DNA of 64,000 bases from Halopseudomonas sabulinigri. GTDB lineage: Bacteria; Pseudomonadota; Gammaproteobacteria; Pseudomonadales; Pseudomonadaceae. The stretch is from positions 1,860,001 through 1,924,000 of the forward strand of contig NZ_LT629763.1 in NCBI RefSeq assembly GCF_900105255.1, in the 5' to 3' direction. Position numbers and translations under genes: made by a program. The notes under the pieces were generated by a model. The model saw only the letters and a program-made list of their open reading frames with translations. It was not told where the DNA came from and searched no databases. Shown in pieces: positions 10,384 through 21,328 of this stretch (position 1 is its first letter; every line of letters begins with the position of its first letter).

Positions 10384-12348
10384 TTATGGCAACTGCAGCC
10401 CACCCGCAGCCTGGTGCAGCGCTTTCAAGCGCTCAGCCAGCAGCCGTATATTGCGCGTACCGCCGTTCAACTCGGCCTGCCGTCCGGCATCCAACAGTGC
10501 CAACAACTGATCTTCCAGACGTGCCGTCATGGCCTGCAAGCTGGCCCGGCGCCCTTCGCTCTGCTGCTGCAACTGCTGCCACTCATCCGGCTGAGGCAGA
10601 CCGTAACCCGCAGGAAGCAGCTCTGCCGGGCGACTGAGAAACCCACTTTGCGCCAGCAGCCCCTGCAGCAAACCTTCAGCCTCACCCAACTGCGTATCAC
10701 CGCCGCCGCGCCCTGCCATATAGCGCTCCTTCAACTCCTGCCGCACCAGTAGCAGCTGGCGCCGCTGCGCGGCCTGCTCGAGCAGGAGTAGCGCCGCCGT
10801 GGTGCGCACATCGCCTTGCTCCAACCACTGAGCACGTGCCTCAGCACCCAGGGCAAACCACGCCTCAACATCCGGCGCCGGGAGATCCAGACCAGCTTGC
10901 ACCTGGGTGAACATCAGTTGATAACGCTCTCGGAACGAGTCGAAAAAGTAGCCCAGGCGCAGCGCTTGCTGTCGATCCTGCAAAGGCTGCTGATCGGCTA
11001 TCCCTCGCGCCGTCAACAAGCTCAGCAGGCCAGTCGGGGTAATACTCTGCAGGTCGCGCAGCGCAGGGTTTTGCGTGCCTACGCGCAACAACCTGCGGGT
11101 TTCTACCGCGCAGTTGTTGTTGATGAAATAGTAGTCGCCGTCATAACTCCAATGCAGCTGCACCGCTTGCTGCAGCAGGTCATGTAGCTCAGACCGACTG
11201 AACCGCAGCGGTACCGAACTGAGGCTGCGCAACTCCAGCTTGGTGTACTCATCCACCACCTGCGTCAGCGGCAGAATAAACAGGCGCGATGGGTAGTTGC
11301 CGACCAGCCCATCCCAACTGGAGAGCTGCACATCCTCAACAAAGGCGCGAAAAGACAGCACCAGATGCTCACTGACGTCGAGTAGGCAGTCCGGTCCGCG
11401 CGGTCGGCCCGGCGCGCAGACCACCAACCGCAGCATGCTGTGCCCCCACCGGCTGGCCCACGCTTCATTGGGCTCTGCCAATAGATAATGCACGGCATAC
11501 ACCCGCTCGGGGTCCAGCCGACCCAGCGCCTGCTGGTGCTCATCCAGACTGGCGTTTACGTAGGGTAGCGTCGAGGCGCAGTCATCTGCGCCCGGCGGTG
11601 CCCAACCAAAGTGCTGATGGAAGTAGTGCTGCAGCGCCGGGCGGCGGCAGGCGTAGTGCGGGTCGAGCAGGAAATATTCGAGATTGACCGCGACAAACTC
11701 GCTCGGACTGCTCAGCTCATAGCGGTCGGGGCTGCGGTCCCGCTGCGGATTGGTATCTGCGCGCACGCCGCGCTGTTCTGGCTGCTCTGGCCAGCCAGCC
11801 AAATCCAACAGGCGCGGATCATCACTCAGGCTGAAATGGCGCTCACCCTGCCCGCGGCAACGGGGCGGCAACCCCACCCGCCCCAGACTCTCTTGCTGCT
11901 GACGACAGGCCAGCAGCAAGGCGCGCTGATCCTCAGGCCAGTAAGCGACGCGATCATAGAAATGCGCCACCTCATGCAAGAGTGTGGCGAGCAATTCGGA
12001 ATGCGCCTGCGGGCCGCTCTCTACCGCCAGCAAGCGCGGCAGCCAGCGGCGGTTAAGCAGCAATGCCCCGCTGCTACTGGCGCGCCCAATCACATTGGCA
12101 TTGAGGCGCTCACTCCAACGCACTGCAATGCGCTTATCCAGGCGTTGGCGCAGACTGGGCGGCAGACTCGTCTGCGCCTCCGCCAGCACGGCTTCGGTGG
12201 CTTGACGCTGCTCAGGGCTCAACCCGCGCGGCTGCAGCACCAGCTGCAGCTCGGCTTGCACCTGCAGAGAAACCAGCAAGCCACAGCCCAACAGCCAGCG
12301 TAATACGACGGGCAGGCGTGAGAGACGGCCGGGCGACAACCCGATCAA
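10384..12348 (-). CDS. DUF4105 (Lnb-N-like) periplasmic protein with an N-terminal HExxH motif
   Basis: A 654-residue exported protein of unknown function. A hydrophobic signal segment (about 16-32) precedes a metallopeptidase-like HEVAH motif at 125-129. A DUF4105-type domain follows (about 285-420), with GHSMLRLV (302-309) and the NNNC motif (410-413), the layout of a papain-like His/Cys pair. The last 200 residues are helical and rich in Gln and Leu. Its start overlaps the DUF2388 gene by four bases, so the two are coupled. A cell-envelope or secreted hydrolase is plausible from the motifs, but the substrate is unknown. Confidence 0.8.
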   Translation of the reverse strand: MIGLSPGRLSRLPVVLRWLLGCGLLVSLQVQAELQLVLQPRGLSPEQRQATEAVLAEAQTSLPPSLRQRLDKRIAVRWSERLNANVIGRASSSGALLLNRRWLPRLLAVESGPQAHSELLATLLHEVAHFYDRVAYWPEDQRALLLACRQQQESLGRVGLPPRCRGQGERHFSLSDDPRLLDLAGWPEQPEQRGVRADTNPQRDRSPDRYELSSPSEFVAVNLEYFLLDPHYACRRPALQHYFHQHFGWAPPGADDCASTLPYVNASLDEHQQALGRLDPERVYAVHYLLAEPNEAWASRWGHSMLRLVVCAPGRPRGPDCLLDVSEHLVLSFRAFVEDVQLSSWDGLVGNYPSRLFILPLTQVVDEYTKLELRSLSSVPLRFSRSELHDLLQQAVQLHWSYDGDYYFINNNCAVETRRLLRVGTQNPALRDLQSITPTGLLSLLTARGIADQQPLQDRQQALRLGYFFDSFRERYQLMFTQVQAGLDLPAPDVEAWFALGAEARAQWLEQGDVRTTAALLLLEQAAQRRQLLLVRQELKERYMAGRGGGDTQLGEAEGLLQGLLAQSGFLSRPAELLPAGYGLPQPDEWQQLQQQSEGRRASLQAMTARLEDQLLALLDAGRQAELNGGTRNIRLLAERLKALHQAAGGLQLP

Positions 12349-12659
12349 CGCGCGAGAATGGCCTCGGCAAGCTGCATGTCAGTGGCGCTCAGCGCAGGCT
12401 GCTGCTGACGAATATGCGCCAGCGCGGCCTCCAGGCGCACCCCGCGAATGGCGCCACCGCTGGCAACAAAACTGGCTGCATCGTCCTGCGCCTGCAATAG
12501 CACCTTGTCGTTACCGCCGGAGCTGACATCGCTGGTACCTTCAACGCTGTTGGCCAAGGAGGCACCAATGGTATCGGTGGTCGCAATAAAGCTACTGGCC
12601 GAGGCCAGACCTGAGAGTGCAAACACGCCAACAGCAGCCAGCAGGGAAAGTCGTTTCAT
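12345..12659 (-). CDS. DUF2388 family small exported protein
   Basis: A 104-residue protein with a clear signal peptide (MKRLSLLAAVGVFALSGLASA, cleavage near 21). A short mature region has the DUF2388 pattern: SFIATTDTI, GTSDVSSGGNDKVLLQAQDDAASFVAS, and a C-terminal stretch ending LAEAILAR. The family is known in Pseudomonas and has no assigned role. It is the first gene of a two-gene unit with the DUF4105 protein, with a four-base stop/start overlap. Confidence 0.8.
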   Translation of the reverse strand: MKRLSLLAAVGVFALSGLASASSFIATTDTIGASLANSVEGTSDVSSGGNDKVLLQAQDDAASFVASGGAIRGVRLEAALAHIRQQQPALSATDMQLAEAILAR

Positions 12660-12802
12660 GGGGCATTCCTCAACAAAGACAGCACACCAAAAGAGGGCAG
12701 CAGCCGAGGCTGGCAGTCATCAACCAACCGCAACACGCCGTTACCTGAAACATGATAGCCGCTTTAGCCCGGCGCTTCTCGCCTGGCCTGCAGGAAATCG
12801 AC

Positions 12803-13519
12803 TCAGCCTAGCGTGAGCTGATGACCGACCATGCCCAGCACAAAGCCAAGCACCGCACCCATGGGCGGCGCCCAATGCTTTTCCAGACGGGCCTGGGGCG
12901 CGATGTCCTGAAACACCGAGTAGCAAATTCCGCCGGCAGCGAACAGCATGACCATCGCCACCACACCCGGATAAGCCGATAGCCAGGCGTACCCCAGCAC
13001 GCCAAAGAGTGGCCCTAGCAGCGCTATCACGGCAAATATCAGCGCAACTCGAGGCGCGCGATAGTGCGTGGCTGCACTTAGCTCGCGGCAGGCATTGAAT
13101 CCCTCCGGCAGGTTTTGCAGCGTCATCAGGCAGGCCAGCAGCAGGCCGCTGCTTTCACCCACGGCAAAGGCGGCGCCGAGCGCCAGCGACTCGGGCAAAT
13201 AATCCGACAGCATAGCGGCCATTTGGCCGGCGGGGGTGTGAATCCGGTCCAGCAAGATATCCAGCGCCATGAATGCAGCGCCGCCACCAACGAAGCACAA
13301 CGCCGCCAGCCAGGGTGACAGTGGCGCAATACCTTCGGGCACCAGCACCAGGGCAACCGCCGACAGCAGCGCACCACCACCAAAGGCGATGATGCCGTGA
13401 CGGTATTCATCCTTCAGCCAATCCGGGCGCAGTTGCTCTATGCCCGCCAGCAGAGCGCCCAGCGGCATCGCCATGCCTGCCATCAGGGTCAGAATGATGA
13501 CCAGATACAACTCCTGCAT
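12803..13519 (-). CDS. ZIP family divalent metal transporter
   Basis: A 238-residue inner-membrane protein with about seven to eight hydrophobic segments. It carries the ZIP metal-site motifs LPESLALGAAFAVGES (near 130) and TLQNLPEGFNA (near 152), the positions of the His/Asn/Pro/Glu ligands in helices 4 and 5. ZIP proteins move Zn2+ or related ions into the cytoplasm; the metal cannot be told from sequence. No Zur-type box stood out. It stands alone between the DUF2388 gene and trxB. Confidence 0.85.
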   Translation of the reverse strand: MQELYLVIILTLMAGMAMPLGALLAGIEQLRPDWLKDEYRHGIIAFGGGALLSAVALVLVPEGIAPLSPWLAALCFVGGGAAFMALDILLDRIHTPAGQMAAMLSDYLPESLALGAAFAVGESSGLLLACLMTLQNLPEGFNACRELSAATHYRAPRVALIFAVIALLGPLFGVLGYAWLSAYPGVVAMVMLFAAGGICYSVFQDIAPQARLEKHWAPPMGAVLGFVLGMVGHQLTLG

Positions 13520-13573
13520 GCCGCCTCCTCAACCCGGGTGTGCGGCGCATGATTTCACAGCCACCGGAAACAG

Positions 13574-13599
13574 AAAAGCCCCGCGCAGGCGAGGCTTTT
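13574..13599 (-). terminator. Possible terminator downstream of trxB
   Basis: Arms AAAAGCC/GGCTTTT (13574-13580 and 13593-13599) enclose a short GC-rich inner region. Read leftward the hairpin ends in four T residues, 20 bp past the trxB stop codon. Confidence 0.65.
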
Positions 13600-13618
13600 C
13601 CAAGGCACAACTTACTGC

Positions 13619-14662
<1,044 letters not shown>

Positions 14663-14671
14663 TCAATTCGT

Positions 14672-15271
14672 TCAAAGCTCCGAGGCGTGCTTGGCCAGGT
14701 AACTGGCTACACCTTCAGGACTTTCCTGCATGCCGGGCTGCCCCTTGCGCCAGCCGGCGGGGCACACGTCACCGTGCTCCTCGGTAAACTGCAGCGCGTC
14801 TATCAGGCGAATCATCTCGTCGACTTCACGTCCCAGCGACAGGTTATTCACCACCTGATGCTGCACGATGCCTGCGCGATCAATCAGAAACGAGGCGCGC
14901 AAGGCCACACCGTCCTCGTGCTCTACACCGTAGGCGCGGGTAATCTCGTGTTTGACATCAGCCACCATGGTGAAGCCGACCGGGCCAATACCGCCCTTTT
15001 CGACCGGCGTACTGCGCCAGGCGTAGTGGGTGTACTGCGAATCGACCGAAATGCCGACCACTTCAACGCCCAGCGCGCGAAACTTGTCCATGCGATTGTT
15101 GTGCGCGATGATTTCCGACGGGCAAACGAAGGTAAAGTCCAGCGGCCAGAAAAATACCACAACATATTTGCCGCGCAGCGAGGCGAAGTCAAAATCCTCT
15201 ACAATGCTGCCATCGGCCAAGACCGCTGGCGCAACGAAACTGGGTGCCGTGCGGTTCACCAAAACACTCAT
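14672..15271 (-). CDS. Typical 2-Cys peroxiredoxin (AhpC/TSA family)
   Basis: A 199-residue cytoplasmic peroxidase that reduces hydrogen peroxide and organic hydroperoxides. The peroxidatic cysteine is C50 in FTFVCPSE, with the supporting Arg in WRSTPVEKGG. The resolving cysteine is C170 in GDVCPAGWRKG, which makes it a typical 2-Cys enzyme. It lies 105 bp upstream of trxB on the same strand, so thioredoxin is the likely reductant. It is divergent from cysZ across 136 bp. No clear OxyR site was seen there. Confidence 0.92.
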   Translation of the reverse strand: MSVLVNRTAPSFVAPAVLADGSIVEDFDFASLRGKYVVVFFWPLDFTFVCPSEIIAHNNRMDKFRALGVEVVGISVDSQYTHYAWRSTPVEKGGIGPVGFTMVADVKHEITRAYGVEHEDGVALRASFLIDRAGIVQHQVVNNLSLGREVDEMIRLIDALQFTEEHGDVCPAGWRKGQPGMQESPEGVASYLAKHASEL

Positions 15272-15407
15272 CGCGACCCTCCCGAGTCATCTAGGGACGC
15301 AGCTTACGGCGTCCATCGGATTATGAAAATTGTAAAGACTGTATCAGCCAAATAGTTTACCCCTATAGGCTTTGCCAAGCCCGTTTTTCATTGAGGAACC
15401 CAGCACC

Positions 15408-16151
15408 ATGAAGGATACGTTCGACGTTCTGCGCGGCCCCGATTACCTCAAGGAGGGGTGGCAGCGGATCAGGCAACCAGGCCTGCGCCGCTTCGTGCTG
15501 ATTCCGCTGGCGCTCAACCTGGTAGTGTTTGCCGCATTGATCGGCTGGGGTATTCAGCAGTTCGACCTGCTGATGGCGCAACTCATGCCGCAGCTACCGG
15601 ACTGGGCCGCGTTCATCGAGTGGCTGCTGTGGCCCTTGTTTGCCTTGGTGGTGTTGCTGGTGCTGTTTTTTGGCTTCAGCGTGGTGGCCAACATCATCGC
15701 ATCACCTTTCTATGGCTTTCTGGCGGAAAAAATCGCCGAACAGGAGCGCAACGAAGTCAGCCCGCCCACCAGTTACCGCGACATACTGCTGGTGGTGCCG
15801 CAAAGCGTTGGCCGCGAATTGCGCAAACTGGTTTATTACCTGCCGCGCATGGGCGTTCTGTTGTTACTGACATTGGTGCCGGTGGTCAATCTGGTTGCCT
15901 CACCCTTGTTGCTGGCGTTCGGGGTGTGGATGATGGCGGTGCAGTACATTGATTATCAGGCCGACAACGAGAAGGTCAGCTTCATCGACATGCTGCGCTG
16001 GATGCGCGGGCGACGCGGCATCTCCCTTGGCTTTGGCCTGCCGGTTTACGTCGGCATGCTGATTCCGCTGGTGAACCTGCTGGTGATGCCCGCGGCCGTG
16101 GCTGGCTCCACCCTGCTGTGGGTACGCGAACGCCGCAGCCGGACATCATAA
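15408..16151 (+). CDS. cysZ: Sulfate transporter CysZ
   Basis: CysZ is an inner-membrane sulfate permease feeding cysteine synthesis. The 247-residue protein begins MKDTFDVLRGPDYLKEGWQR, has hydrophobic segments at about 25-48 and 66-96, and carries NIIASPFYGFLAEKIAE and two further hydrophobic stretches near 140-185 and 210-235, the usual CysZ pattern. The start at 15408 follows TTGAGGAA at a good distance; an in-frame upstream ATG at 15372 lacks support. It is divergent from the peroxiredoxin gene and followed by a glycosyltransferase. Confidence 0.93.
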   Translation: MKDTFDVLRGPDYLKEGWQRIRQPGLRRFVLIPLALNLVVFAALIGWGIQQFDLLMAQLMPQLPDWAAFIEWLLWPLFALVVLLVLFFGFSVVANIIASPFYGFLAEKIAEQERNEVSPPTSYRDILLVVPQSVGRELRKLVYYLPRMGVLLLLTLVPVVNLVASPLLLAFGVWMMAVQYIDYQADNEKVSFIDMLRWMRGRRGISLGFGLPVYVGMLIPLVNLLVMPAAVAGSTLLWVRERRSRTS

Positions 16152-16204
16152 AAACGTAATAAATATGTCACGCCGGCATCATGACCCGACGCCATACTCG
16201 GATC

Positions 16205-17407
16205 ATGAACATAGCCCAACCCTCCGGCCAGTGCTTCGCATTGGTGACAGAAACCTATCCGCCGCAAATCAATGGCGTTAGTAATACGCTGGGCAAGCTC
16301 TGCGAGGGACTGCTGGGCCGCAATCATCGCGTACAACTGATCCGCCCTGCCCAACCCGGTGAAAAGCCGGGCTCCACCCAGTCCGGCAACCTGCTGGAGC
16401 GCTGCGTGCGTGGCTTGCCGATCCCCGGTTATCCCGGGCTGCAGTGGGGTCTGCCAGCCGCTCGCAAGCTGAAAAGCCTGTGGAGCCGGCAGCGCCCGGA
16501 TGCGGTCTATCTGGCCACTGAAGGTCCCTTGGGTTGGTCGGCGCTGCGCCTGGCGCGGCGCATGAAAATCCCGGTGATCAGCGGTTTTCATACCAATTTC
16601 CAGCAATACAGTAACCACTTTCACCTGGGGCTGTTTCACGAACCCGCCCTGCGCTATCTGCGTTGGTTCCATAACCAGACACGCCAGACACTGGTCGCCA
16701 GCTCGACCCAGCAGCGCGAACTGAATCGCCTGGGCGTGCAGAATCTGTCACTGCTCGGCCGCGGCGTGGATTGCACACACTTTCACCCCACCCATCGCAG
16801 CTCTAGCCTGCGCGAACAATGGGGCGCCAACAGCGACGACATAGTGCTGCTGCACGTAGGGCGATTGTCGCCGGAGAAAAACCCGGAGTTGTTGATAGAC
16901 AGCTGGAACAAGCTGCGCGCAGCCCAGCAAGCAAAGGGTACGCGTCTGCACATGGTAATCGTGGGGGATGGCCCGTCTGCGCGCGAGCTGCGCAAACGTA
17001 TGCCGGACGCGGTATTTACCGGCGCGCTGACCGGCAATGCGCTGGCCTGCGCCTACGCCAGCGCCGACATCTTCGTTTTTCCGAGCCTGACTGAAACCTT
17101 TGGCAATGTGGTGACCGAGGCCATGGCGTCGGGCCTGGCCGTCTGCGCATTCGACACCGCCGCTGCCCATCAACATATTCAGGATCGCTACAGTGGCTGC
17201 TTGGCACCGCCCAGCCATGATCAGTTGTTCACCGATAATCTCAGCTGGCTGGTACAGGATGCAGAAGGGCGTCGCAGCATCCGCCTGCACGCCAGACACC
17301 GCGCCTGCCAGCTGGACTGGCAGGCGATAGTGCAACGTTTCGAGCGCTGTCTGTTGCAGGCAGCGCTGGGTCAGAGCATTCCGGTACAGGCAGTCCCGAG
17401 CAAGTAG
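16205..17407 (+). CDS. Glycosyltransferase, GT4 family (group 1)
   Basis: A 400-residue cytoplasmic glycosyltransferase with the GT-B fold. The N-terminal acceptor domain starts FALVTETYPPQINGVSNTL. The C-terminal donor domain has LLHVGRLSPEKNPELLIDSW near 225 and the E(x7)E motif in SLTETFGNVVTEAMASGL near 305-322. Homologues act on glycolipids or sugar alcohols (mannosyl- or glucuronosyl-diacylglycerol type), but the substrate cannot be read here. The start at 16205 gives the usual family N-terminus; an ATG at 16181 is in frame and neither has a strong ribosome site. It lies 53 bp after cysZ. Confidence 0.85.
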   Translation: MNIAQPSGQCFALVTETYPPQINGVSNTLGKLCEGLLGRNHRVQLIRPAQPGEKPGSTQSGNLLERCVRGLPIPGYPGLQWGLPAARKLKSLWSRQRPDAVYLATEGPLGWSALRLARRMKIPVISGFHTNFQQYSNHFHLGLFHEPALRYLRWFHNQTRQTLVASSTQQRELNRLGVQNLSLLGRGVDCTHFHPTHRSSSLREQWGANSDDIVLLHVGRLSPEKNPELLIDSWNKLRAAQQAKGTRLHMVIVGDGPSARELRKRMPDAVFTGALTGNALACAYASADIFVFPSLTETFGNVVTEAMASGLAVCAFDTAAAHQHIQDRYSGCLAPPSHDQLFTDNLSWLVQDAEGRRSIRLHARHRACQLDWQAIVQRFERCLLQAALGQSIPVQAVPSK

Positions 17408-17426
17408 GCGCCGGTACCGGACCGCA

Positions 17427-18536
<1,110 letters not shown>

Positions 18537-18584
18537 GATTTATTCCTCTTGGGTCGTGGTCAGCTACGCTGTAAGGCCGAAAGC

Positions 18585-18594
18585 TGACCGGTCG
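18585..18594 (-). promoter_or_regulatory. Candidate TetR operator upstream of the oxidoreductase
   Basis: TGACCGGTCG (18585-18594), with the perfect palindrome GACCGGTC, lies about 50 bp upstream of the oxidoreductase start. The same 10 bases occur inverted in front of the tetR gene. Confidence 0.6.
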
Positions 18595-18617
18595 TCTTGG
18601 TTGATTGAAAGAGCTAT

Positions 18618-19205
18618 TCAAGCGCTCAGCAGGCGCTCCAATTGATCGATAAATACCCGCAGCGGCGCTATCTGGCGATCGGTCTTCATGCGCAGCAAGG
18701 CGCCCTCCCAGGCCGCGCCAATGAAGCTCGCCAGCGCCGCAGGATCCTGATCCGGGGAAATCTCGCCAACCGTACGCGCCTGCTCCAGGCACTCAGCCAA
18801 CACCTGGCTGGAGCGCTGCAGGATAGCCGCAGCGGCATAACCAATCGGCTGACTCTCATCCGCTTTCTCATGACAGAGACTGCCAATGAAGCATTGATGG
18901 GAGGGCTGCTCCTGATTGGCGAAGTAGCCGATCAGGTCGCGGTAACAACGCAGAATACGCTCGCGCGGTGACAGCTCGGGGGCGCTCAGCGCTGCGGCAA
19001 AACGCTCTATGCGCGGCGTGTAATAGTAGTGCAGGGCCTGAATGGCGAAATCTTCCTTGCTCTCGAAATAATGATAGAAGGAGCCCTTGGGCACACCGGC
19101 GCCCTGGGTGATTTCCTGCACGCCGGTGCCGTTGTAGCCTTTACGCAGCATGACGCTGGTACCGGCCGCCAAAATGCGCGCGCGTTTGTCCTGGATCGTA
19201 TTCAT
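18618..19205 (-). CDS. TetR/AcrR family regulator, NemR-like
   Basis: A 195-residue repressor-type protein. The N-terminal helix-turn-helix (about 8-55: RARILAAGTSVMLRKGYNGTG, then ITQGAGVPKGSFYHYFESKE) is canonical TetR. The C-terminal half contains Cys residues (HQCFIGSLCHEKADES), as in electrophile-sensing NemR-type regulators. The start at 19205 (MNTIQDKR) fits the family; a longer frame to 19247 runs through its own operator. It lies 81 bp upstream of the oxidoreductase on the same strand and is its probable regulator, also repressing itself. Confidence 0.88.
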   Translation of the reverse strand: MNTIQDKRARILAAGTSVMLRKGYNGTGVQEITQGAGVPKGSFYHYFESKEDFAIQALHYYYTPRIERFAAALSAPELSPRERILRCYRDLIGYFANQEQPSHQCFIGSLCHEKADESQPIGYAAAAILQRSSQVLAECLEQARTVGEISPDQDPAALASFIGAAWEGALLRMKTDRQIAPLRVFIDQLERLLSA

Positions 19206-19217
19206 GCCAGCACTATA

Positions 19218-19227
19218 CGACCGGTCA
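19218..19227 (-). promoter_or_regulatory. Candidate TetR operator upstream of the tetR gene
   Basis: CGACCGGTCA (19218-19227) is the exact reverse complement of the site at 18585-18594. It lies 13 bp before the regulator start codon, a position that fits autorepression. Confidence 0.6.
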
Positions 19228-19312
19228 ACTTTATTTAATAGCGGCAAAGATAAATATTGATCTCAGTGATAGTGATAGATTGAGCGCCTGCGCCGCGGGT
19301 TTTCTCCAGGCG

Positions 19313-19344
19313 AAAAAAAACCAGCCGTAGAAGGCTGGTTTTTT
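19313..19344 (-). terminator. Bidirectional intrinsic terminator downstream of slyD
   Basis: AACCAGCC/GGCTGGTT (19319-19326 and 19333-19340) has a 6-nt loop, an A-run of eight on the left and six T on the right. It lies about 20 bp past the slyD stop codon read leftward. Confidence 0.85.
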
Positions 19345-19364
19345 AGTAGGCTAAAGCGCTGTTA

Positions 19365-19850
19365 TCAGTGCTCTACACCACCTTCGCCATGAATGTGGCC
19401 GTGGGCCATTTCATCGTCGGTCGCTTCGCGTACTTCAACTACCTTGACGTCGAAGGTCAGCTGCTCGCCGGCCAGCGGGTGGTTACCGTCAACGGTAACC
19501 TCATCGCCTTCCAGTGCCTTGATGGTAACGATCTGCATGCTGCCATCCGGACCGGAAGCGTGGAACTGCATGCCGACTTCCAACTCATCAACGCCTTCAA
19601 ACATGTTGCGACCCAGTACCGCGATCAGCTCGGCATTGAACTCGCCGTAGGCTTCTGCCGGCTCAACGGTTACGTTCACGGCATCGCCAGCCTGCTTGCC
19701 TTCCAGTGCCTTTTCCAGACCCGGAATGATATTGCCAGCACCATGCAGGTAGACGAGCGGCGCGCCACCATTGGAGGAATCCAGCACCTCACCATCTGCA
19801 TTGGTCAGGGTGTAATCGATGGAAACAGCCTTGTTGGCAGCAATCTGCAT
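19365..19850 (-). CDS. slyD: FKBP-type peptidyl-prolyl isomerase SlyD
   Basis: SlyD is a cytoplasmic prolyl isomerase and chaperone that also binds nickel in many bacteria. The 161-residue protein begins MQIAANKAVSIDYTLTNADGEVLDSS and carries PLVYLHGAGNIIPGLEKALEGKQAGDAV of the FKBP domain, with the inserted IF chaperone domain (about 70-130) and NHPLAGEQLTFDVKVVEVREAT. Its tail (HGHIHGEGGVEH) has few histidines compared with E. coli SlyD, so nickel storage is likely reduced. It is divergent from ackA across 272 bp. Confidence 0.94.
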   Translation of the reverse strand: MQIAANKAVSIDYTLTNADGEVLDSSNGGAPLVYLHGAGNIIPGLEKALEGKQAGDAVNVTVEPAEAYGEFNAELIAVLGRNMFEGVDELEVGMQFHASGPDGSMQIVTIKALEGDEVTVDGNHPLAGEQLTFDVKVVEVREATDDEMAHGHIHGEGGVEH

Positions 19851-20122
19851 AATCTCGTTCCTATCATTTGCTTAAAAATCGTGAGTGTACGCGGATTAAC
19901 CCGCAAACGCACGGCTTGACCCGACTAGCGGGCCGACTGAAGATGAGGCCGGCGGCCAACACAAGACAAGGGTTCACAGTTCAGTTGCAAGCGGCCGGGC
20001 TGGCCAACGCCACAGTGAACCTTAAAGACCCGCTGGCATCAAACTGCTGGCACGCTGCGCAACACGCGCCAACATTACTGGCAGCCTGAAGCTGCCCTAC
20101 GAAACGGGAACACTGACATACC

Positions 20123-21328
20123 ATGAGAGATCGCCTGGTATTGGTCATCAACGGTGGCAGCTCATCGATCAAGCTGGCACTGCGCCAACAGGGAAGTTCC
20201 GAGCCCGTCTTTGAAGCACAGGCCGAACGTCTGAACACGCCCCAGGCCAGCTACAGTTACGCCGGCGGCGACAGCCACAGCCTGCCCGACGCTGACACCA
20301 AGGCGGCCCTGAACGCACTGCTGCCACTGGTAGAACAACATAGCAACGGGCCGATCAGCGTAGTGGGTCACCGCGTTGTGCATGGCGGTGAGCAGTTCAC
20401 CGGAGCCCGCCTGATTGACGACGAGGTGCTGGCCGGCATCGAGGCCAACGCGCCGCTGGCGCCCCTGCACAACCCCGCCAATCTGAGCGGCATTCGCGCT
20501 GCCATGGCCCTGCTGCCAGACATCCCCCAGGTTGCCGTATTCGACACCGCCTTTCACCAGAGCATGCCGCCGCACGCGTTTCGTTATGCCCTGCCAGACG
20601 AGCTGTACGCGGTGCACGGCGTGCGTCGCTACGGCTTCCACGGTACCAGTCATCAGTACGTGGCCAACCAGGCCAGTCTGCTGACGGGGCGCAAGGACGG
20701 CAAGGGCGCCTGGCTGAGCGCACATCTGGGCAATGGCTGCTCCAGCTGCGCCATTCTGGATAGCAAGAGCATGGATACCAGCATGGGGCTCACCCCGCTG
20801 GAAGGTTTGGTCATGGGCACCCGCAGTGGCGACGTCGATCCCAACCTGCACGCCCATCTCGCGCGCACCCTGGGCTGGGATCTGCCGCGCATCGAGCAGC
20901 TGCTGAACCGGGAGAGCGGCCTGTTGGGGCTTTCGGGGCTGTCAAACGACATGCGCGAGCTGGAGCAGGCGCGGGCCAACGGCCACGGCGGAGCACAGCT
21001 GGCCATCGAGGTATTCTGCTACCGCCTGGCGCGCTCGCTGGCCGGACTGGCCATCGCGCTACCGCACATCGACGGGCTGATTTTCACCGGCGGCATCGGC
21101 GAGAATTCGGCGCTGACCCGCGCCCTGACGCTCAGCCACCTGGGCGTGATGGGCTTACGGGTTGACCCCGACCGTAACAGCGCCCTCGCCCGCGGCGAAG
21201 CCGGGCGCATTGAAGCTACGGGCTCACCCGCTATTCTGGTCATACCAACCGATGAAGAGCGGCAGATCGCAGAAGAGAGCCTGACGCTGCTGGACCGCGA
21301 ACCCACCCGAACGGAATCGCCGGCATGA
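20123..21328 (+). CDS. ackA: Acetate kinase
   Basis: AckA makes ATP and acetate from acetyl phosphate and ADP, or the reverse. The 401-residue protein starts [20 protein letters not shown] (nucleotide/phosphate site) and has [57 protein letters not shown] and [14 protein letters not shown], the full acetokinase set. It overlaps pta by four bases, so the two act as a pair in acetate overflow and assimilation. The 272-bp upstream region holds an inverted repeat GGTTCAC/GTGAACC (19971-19977, 20015-20021). No Anr-type TTGAT-ATCAA box was found. Confidence 0.97.
   Translation: MRDRLVLVINGGSSSIKLALRQQGSSEPVFEAQAERLNTPQASYSYAGGDSHSLPDADTKAALNALLPLVEQHSNGPISVVGHRVVHGGEQFTGARLIDDEVLAGIEANAPLAPLHNPANLSGIRAAMALLPDIPQVAVFDTAFHQSMPPHAFRYALPDELYAVHGVRRYGFHGTSHQYVANQASLLTGRKDGKGAWLSAHLGNGCSSCAILDSKSMDTSMGLTPLEGLVMGTRSGDVDPNLHAHLARTLGWDLPRIEQLLNRESGLLGLSGLSNDMRELEQARANGHGGAQLAIEVFCYRLARSLAGLAIALPHIDGLIFTGGIGENSALTRALTLSHLGVMGLRVDPDRNSALARGEAGRIEATGSPAILVIPTDEERQIAEESLTLLDREPTRTESPA

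Noticed and set aside
19851-20122. Search for an Anr (FNR-type) box before ackA-pta
   Set aside because: No TTGAT-N4-ATCAA match was found. The GGTTCAC/GTGAACC repeat there has a 37-nt spacer and no clear meaning.
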